The notes below the pieces were generated by a model. That model ran no database searches. It was not told the DNA's origin and saw only the letters and a list, made by a program, of their open reading frames with translations. The position numbers and the translations under genes were made by a program. This document shows positions 59,151-64,000 of a stretch of 64,000 bases of DNA, one piece after another (position 1 is the first letter of the stretch; each line of letters starts with the position of its first letter). Location of the stretch: assembly GCA_009667805.1 (NCBI GenBank), contig CM019071.1:47441593-47505592 (forward strand), given 5' to 3'. This DNA comes from Leptobrachium leishanense (Eukaryota > Chordata > Amphibia > Anura > Megophryidae).

Positions 59151-59400
59151 CCCCCATAGAGAAGCAATGGTTAATCTATTCACATTGAACAGAAGAGAAA
59201 TGTCAGTGAAATGCCCTGATGTTCAGTGGTTTCATTCGTCAGGTTTAATCAGGCGAATCCCATAGACTTCAATGTTAAAAATATTCCCGTTTTAAACCAA
59301 TATCTAATAAACCGTTTATTATTTTAATCTGCAGCAAAAAGTCTATTTATTTTTTAGGATCTTTTAGCCATTTTTGGGGATTTTTTTGGGCTTTATTTTT
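59151..59400. mobile_element. MITE-family interior, inverted
   Basis: AATCCCCCATAGAGAAGCAA, AGGCGAATCCCATAGACTTC and CTGCAGCAAAAAGTCT are the reverse of 61500-61700. It is incomplete. Confidence 0.7.
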
Positions 59401-59526
59401 TTTTAAATAGCAACTTTTTTCTGTAACAGCCCTTTTTATTCTCATTCATTGGATTTTATATGTAAATTCCAGACATTTTCATCCAGTAGTTTCTTTGCAA
59501 ACAGTGTTTCAATTCTGACACTTTCA

Positions 59527-59985
59527 GGCCGGTGTCAGACGAACGCAGTGATCACGTCCGTGTCGCTGCACAGTTTATCGTCCGTCGTAGCATAGAATCA
59601 CGATCAATAGAGACCCACACCCGAAGTACGTCCGCACCGAACTGCACATGCACAACGCTCGCGGCAAACGGACGCAGGTTAGGCAAGAACGTAAAACAAG
59701 CTAGACAGACGCGCAGAGTGCGCCACGTCCGCGTAGCGTTCTGTGTGAGTGATGAGGAGACGTCAGACGCATTAGCGACGTCCAGCACCTTGACGCACAC
59801 AATGGCTTTTCATATCATTTTCAAATTTTTATCATTTTTCATAATAATTTTATTTCCATAATCCCCTTTTTTTTCTACTTCCTTAAAAAAAAACAGACCG
59901 TGTGGCGTCTACAGTATCTTCCGTCAGTACGTCTGTCCGTTGTGCACGCAGAGTGCGCTCAGACTGCGCTCGTCTGACATTAGCC
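59527..59985. mobile_element. DNA transposon, 3-bp TCA duplication
   Basis: The ends GGCCGGTGTCAGACGAACGC and, inverted, GGCTAATGTCAGACGAGCGC are similar over about 25 bp, flanked by TCA on each side. The interior is rich in CGTCCG/ACGCA words like the Harbinger-type MITE at 22.1 kb. It is non-coding. Confidence 0.6.
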
Positions 59986-60194
59986 TCAATCCTCTTGTTT
60001 GGGTTTTTTTACCCCGCTCGATGACTTTTTCCGGCAGCTGGTCGGTGCCGTGCTCGTTTACTCTGCGGCTTTCTCTGGAAGTGTTTTTTGCGGCCGTTCT
60101 AGTGATCTGGTGCATTCATTAGAAATGGCTCGGTAGTGAAGGGGTTAAGGCGAGATACCTTAATGCTAGAACGCATTTTGCATTTTTCAGATTT

Positions 60195-60810
60195 TTTGAT
60201 CTTTTTCTTGTCTTTTTGCAGCCGGGCGGAGTCTGATTTTTGATCTCTTTCTTATCTTTCTGCAGCCGGGCGGAGTCAGATTTTTGATCTCTTTCTTGTC
60301 TTTTTGCAGCCGGGCGGAGTCAGATTTTCGATCTCTTTCTTGTCTTTCTGCAGCCGGGCGGAGTCTGATTTTTGATCTCTTTCTTGTCTTTTTGCAGCCG
60401 GGCGGAGTCAGATTTTCGATCTCTTTCTTGTCTTCTGCAGCCGGGCGGAGTCTGATTTTCGATCTCTTTCTTATCTTTCTGCAGCCGGGCGGAGTCTGAT
60501 TTTTGATCTCTTTCTTGTCTTTTTGCAGCCGGGCGGAGTCAGATTTTCGATCTCTTTCTTGTCTTTCTGCAGCCGGGCGGAGTCTGATTTTTGATCTCTT
60601 TCTTGTCTTTTTGCAGCTGGGCGGAGTCTGATTTTTGATCTCTTGTCTTTTTGCAGCCGGGAGGAGTCTGATTTTTGATCTCTTTCTTGTCTTTCTGCAG
60701 CCGGGCGGAGTCTGATTTTTGATCTCTTTCTTGTCTTTTTGCAGCCGGGCGGAGTCTGATTTTTTTTATCTCTATCTTGTCTTTTTGCAGCCGGGCGGAG
60801 TCTGATTTTT
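60195..60810 (+). repeat. 44-bp array of acceptor-like units
   Basis: The unit GATCTCTTTCTTGTCTTTTT plus GCAGCCGGGCGGAGTCTGATTTTT (in parts) repeats about 14 times on the sense strand of intron 2. Each unit contains a pyrimidine tract ending in TGCAG, which is a good 3' splice-site match. Confidence 0.95.
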
Positions 60811-60957
60811 TTTTTGTCAATAAAACAACTAAAAACAGATTTGTTTTGAAACTTTTATTATAATTTTTTTTCAGTGGATTTTCGGCTTTTTGTTTCGTCG
60901 GAGTTTCGGCATCTTTGCAGTGGATTTTCGGGTCTGTTCCCAGCACTCGGGGACCCT

Positions 60958-61869
60958 CAGGGTTATCCAAAGAGATTCGAAAAGTCACCGCACGTTCGGT
61001 GACTTTTCGTTCTCTTCAATTCCGTTCCTTTTGCCGATTGCATTTCGGTGACCCTGCGGTGTATTCAGCAAACAGCACAGGGTCCCCGAATTGCAGGGAA
61101 AAGCTGCCGAACACCTGACGAAAACTAACCGAATGCATGCTGAAAACAAGCAAAAACATCTGGATTAACCTTCGAAAAAGCCGAACAGGAGCCGAACAGG
61201 AGCCGAACATGAGCCGAATCACACAGAGCCGAAGCAGCTGTGACGTAGAGGAGGCAGTGAATAAATTAGAAAAACCATTTGTATGAATCTGGGAAAAAGA
61301 AACGCTGTTTGCAAAGAAACTACTGAGCGAAAATGTCTGAAATTTTCACAGGAGGTCCAGGGAATGATAATAAAGAGGGCTGTTACAAAAAAAAGAAGAA
61401 AACTGAAAAAAAATAAAAAAAAAAATCGGACTTTTTAAAAAAAATAAAAAAAATCTGAAAAATGCTTAAAGTATCCTAAAAAATCTATAAATAAAGAGAC
61501 TTTTTGCTGCAGAATTTTATAATGAACGGTTTATTAGATATTGAATTAAAACGGGAATATTTTTAACATTGAAGCCTATGGGATTCTCCTGAATAAACCT
61601 GCCGAATTAAACCACCGAATGACAGGGCATTAGGGGAACCTTTCACTGCTGGTTTGTGTTCTCTGAATAGCCGAAGCAGTGCTTCTCTATGGGGATTTCA
61701 CTGCCCTCGAACAGGCACCGAACAGGCACCGTATGTGCAGGCAATTCGCCAGGATTTGGCGAATTGCCTGCTCTCTGGATAGCCGAATGGCCAGGAAAGG
61801 TAACCGAACCCTGATTTTCAGCGTTCGGTTACCTTTCTCAAGCAATTCGGATCTCTTTGGATAACCCTG
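60958..61869. mobile_element. Hairpin-rich MITE, copy 1
   Basis: The ends are CAGGGTTATCCAAAGAGATT and ATCTCTTTGGATAACCCTG (exact inverse over 19 bp), flanked by CCT on both sides. Subterminal hairpins include CGAAAAGTCACCG/CGGTGACTTTTCG, GCAATTCGCCA/TGGCGAATTGC and GAAAGGTAACCGAA/TTCGGTTACCTTTC. It is non-coding, 912 bp. Confidence 0.8.
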
Positions 61870-61971
61870 CCTGCGCTGAATGCTGAATTCACCGCAGGGA
61901 CAGGAAATTTGATTCCCTGAAGTGCAGGGAGTGAGAGAGCACCAAAATGTCGCCGACATTAACCCCTTATA

Positions 61972-62869
61972 CAGGGTTATCCAAAGAGATTCGAAAAGTC
62001 ACCGCACGTTCGGTGACTTTTCGTTCTCTTCAATTCGGTTCCTTTTGCCGATTGCATTTCGGTGACCCTGCGGTGTATTCAGCAAGCACCACAGGGTCCC
62101 CGAATTGCAGGAAAAGCTGCCGCAAACCTGACGAAAAACTAACCGAATGCACGCTGAAAAAAGCAAAAAACATCTGGATTAACCTTCGAAAAAGACGAAC
62201 AGGAGCCGAACATGAGCCGAATCACACAGAGCCGAAGCAGCTGTGACGTAGAGGAGGCAGTGAATAAATTAGAAAACCATTTGTATGAATCTGGAAAATG
62301 AAACGCTGTTTGCAAAGAAACTACTGAGCGAAAATGTCTGAAATTTTCACAGGAGGTCCAGGGAATGATAATAAAGAGGCTGTTACAGAAAAAAATAAGC
62401 AAACTGAAAAAAAAAAAAAAAAAAATCGGACTTTTAATTTTTTTTTAAATAATTCAGAAAAATGCTTAAAATATCCTAAAAAATCTATAAATAAAGAGAC
62501 TTTTTGCTGCAGAATTTTATAATGAACGGTTTATTAGATATTGAATTAAAACAGGAATATTTTTAACATTGAAGCCTATGGGATTCGCCTGAATAAACCT
62601 GCCGAATTAAACCACCGAATGGCAGGGCATTAGGGGAACCTTTCACTGCTGGTTTGTGTTCTCTGAATAGCCGAAGCAGTGCTTTTTGATGGGGATTTCA
62701 CTGCCCTCGAACAGGCACCAAACAGGCACCGTATGTTCAGGCAATTCGACAGGATTTGGAGAATTGCCTGCTCTCTGGATAGCCGAATGGCCAGGAAAGG
62801 TAACCGAACCCTGATTTTCAGCATTCGGTTACCTTTCTCAAGCAATTCGAATCTCTTTGGATAACCCTG
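61972..62869. mobile_element. Hairpin-rich MITE, copy 2
   Basis: It has the same termini and interior as copy 1 in the same orientation, 898 bp, flanked by ATA on both sides. Point changes spoil one hairpin (GCAATTCGACAGGATTTGGA), so the copies have diverged independently. Confidence 0.8.
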
Positions 62870-63034
62870 ATAGTATTTTTTTCAAATACATAATTAAAAA
62901 ATAATTAACGTTTTACAAAACGTGTAAAAATATAATTAAGAAAAATAAATGTATTTATTGTTTTACAATAAAATATCTCGTTTTCTGTCCTTCTTTTTTT
63001 TTTGTCGCTCCCCCCCCCCTTGGATCTGCTTTAG

Positions 63035-63113
63035 GAAATGGACGAGAGGTCGGATTGTTTATTAGACGGTTATTATTTCTTGTCTGATACAGCGGCGGTG
63101 GCGATGCTCGCAG
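63035..63113 (+). CDS. Clathrin/AP-binding protein, candidate exon 3
   Basis: The acceptor-like CTGCTTTAG and a GTCAGA donor flank 79 bases encoding EMDERSDCLLDGYYFLSDTA then AVAMLA. It is in frame with exon 2 (phase 0) but ends in phase 1, which would put exon 4 out of frame. Either it is alternative, it uses another donor, or exon 2 splices directly to exon 4. Its acidic, Tyr/Phe content suits the family. Confidence 0.3.
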
Positions 63114-63162
63114 GTCAGAACCATCACACATACTGTATTGTTTTTATTTCTCGATGTTTCAG

Positions 63163-63293
63163 GTCCCTCTGGAGCAAATCTTTGAAAACTGCTTTCCTTC
63201 GCATTCAGCGCCGGTTACAGACGAGGTCATACAACCCCTGGGACCCCCAGAGCCAGTAACGGGGGCCCCGGCCACAAGCCCCGCACACACCAG
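63163..63293 (+). CDS. Clathrin/AP-binding protein, exon 4
   Basis: The acceptor TCTCGATGTTTCAG and the donor GTAAGC flank 131 bases. In phase 0, directly compatible with exon 2, it reads VPLEQIFENCFPSHSAPVTD, then EVIQPLGPPEPVTGAPATSP and AHT plus two bases. PLE.IF..CFP resembles the start of the clathrin-binding region shared by aftiphilin and CLBA1. This is the main reason for the family call. The gene continues beyond 64000. Confidence 0.65.
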
Positions 63294-63560
63294 GTAAGCC
63301 GGGATCATCTCTGGCCACTTTCTCCTTATATCCAGCCCCAGAATGTTGGTAATGATGTCATCAGCGCCAGATTTACATCTCATTAGCCTGTAGGCAGCGC
63401 CCCCCCCCCCCCAAACAAAAGTGCAAAATTTTTTTAACCTTTCTTTGGGGCAAAAAAACTAGAAGACAGTTTATAAAAACTTGAAAAGGCAGGTTCTCCG
63501 CGAGGGGGGGTCAGAATGCATGGAGGAGGGAAGGGGAAGAGCCAAGGAGGAGCAACTGGT

Positions 63561-64000
63561 CAGTCACGACAGCCACAGGGGGGCGCCTTGCTCTGTTAAA
63601 TATATATATATATATCTTTTTTTATTTTTTTATAATATTTTTTATCGTATTTAATTATATAATTATAAATTATAATAAAATGGACTTGTCTTTTTTCACT
63701 CAGTCACGACAGCCACAGGGGGGCGCCTTGCTCTGTTAAAATAAAATATATATATGTATATTTATTTATTTTTTAATAATATTTTTTATCGTATTTAATT
63801 ATATAATTATAAATTATAATAAAATGGACTTGTCTTTTTTCCCTCAGTCATGACAGCCACAGGGGGGGCGCCTTGCTCTGTTAAAAAAATAAAAAAATAT
63901 ATATATATTTTTTTTTATTTTTTTATAATATTTTTTATCGTATTTAATTATATAATTATAAATTATAATAAAATGGACTTGTCTTTTTTCACTCAGTCAC
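63561..64000. repeat. Array of about 142-bp units, three or more copies
   Basis: CAGTCACGACAGCCACAGGG recurs at 63561, 63701, 63845 and 63994 (spacing 140, 144 and 149 bp), with the AT-rich remainder ATAATTATAAATTATAATAA. It runs off the window end, inside the gene's next intron. Confidence 0.95.

Noticed and set aside
58662..59183. Minus-strand HCRRTAPYFTAAEQ proteins
   Set aside because: 26-bp array artefact in several frames.

Overview
This is eukaryotic, almost certainly vertebrate, nuclear DNA. I read it as amphibian and most likely anuran. Genes are split into small exons with GT-AG introns. The transposon mix is CR1 with its octamer tail, a second CR1/L2/Rex1-type LINE, IR/DR Tc1 elements, Penelope-like ends carrying an ACGAAACGCGTC motif, tRNA-derived SINEs and hAT and Harbinger-type MITEs. 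The taxon is inferred from repeat families only. By rough addition, about 40% of the window is tandem repeat, and nearly every long open frame in those arrays is an artefact of a repeat period divisible by three.

Layout. 0.7-7.1 kb is a minisatellite of 32-bp units (about 200 copies). 7.8-9.4 kb holds a SINE, a CR1 3' end and a dead Tc1. 10.1-13.8 kb holds a 23-bp array, a 979-bp tandem duplication and a 40-bp array. 14.7-17.4 kb holds minus-strand exons of a GST C-terminal-domain protein of the EEF1G/VARS1 type. 18.2-23.4 kb holds a LINE fragment, MITEs and a C-rich array. 23.4-27.5 kb is a long, decayed LINE with a 2A-like motif. 27.6-28.8 kb holds three minus-strand exons of an unrecognised gene with an NRF1-type promoter. 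29-36.5 kb is a two-monomer minisatellite with higher-order repeats. 36.6-37.3 kb is a DNA transposon. 37.6-44 kb is an array of 18-bp units interrupted by a solo LTR and by two tandem copies of a Penelope-like 3' end. 44-49 kb holds MITE relatives, a perfect 146-bp fold-back and a minus-strand LINE with a 36-unit internal array. 49.3-52.8 kb has two Tc1 elements inside one microsatellite. 53.4-63.3 kb is the 5' part of a plus-strand gene resembling clathrin/AP-binding CLBA1/aftiphilin proteins, with introns full of tandem arrays and MITEs. 63.6-64 kb is an AT-rich array of about 142 bp units.

Three partial genes are supported by splice logic: a minus-strand GST-C protein, a minus-strand unknown protein and a plus-strand clathrin-adaptor-like protein. 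The strongest unusual signals are as follows. (1) The 39-bp array at 47.1-48.5 kb, and a 5-unit one at 18.5 kb, are amplifications of the segment spanning the stop codon of the resident LINE. (2) A DVETNPGP 2A-like motif lies just before the LINE endonuclease. (3) A hammerhead-like fold lies in each Penelope copy. (4) About 14 tandem copies of a 3'-splice-site-like sequence lie in the sense orientation in an intron. (5) A 72-bp perfect palindrome arm pair sits inside a 14-bp direct repeat. Nothing looks prokaryotic.
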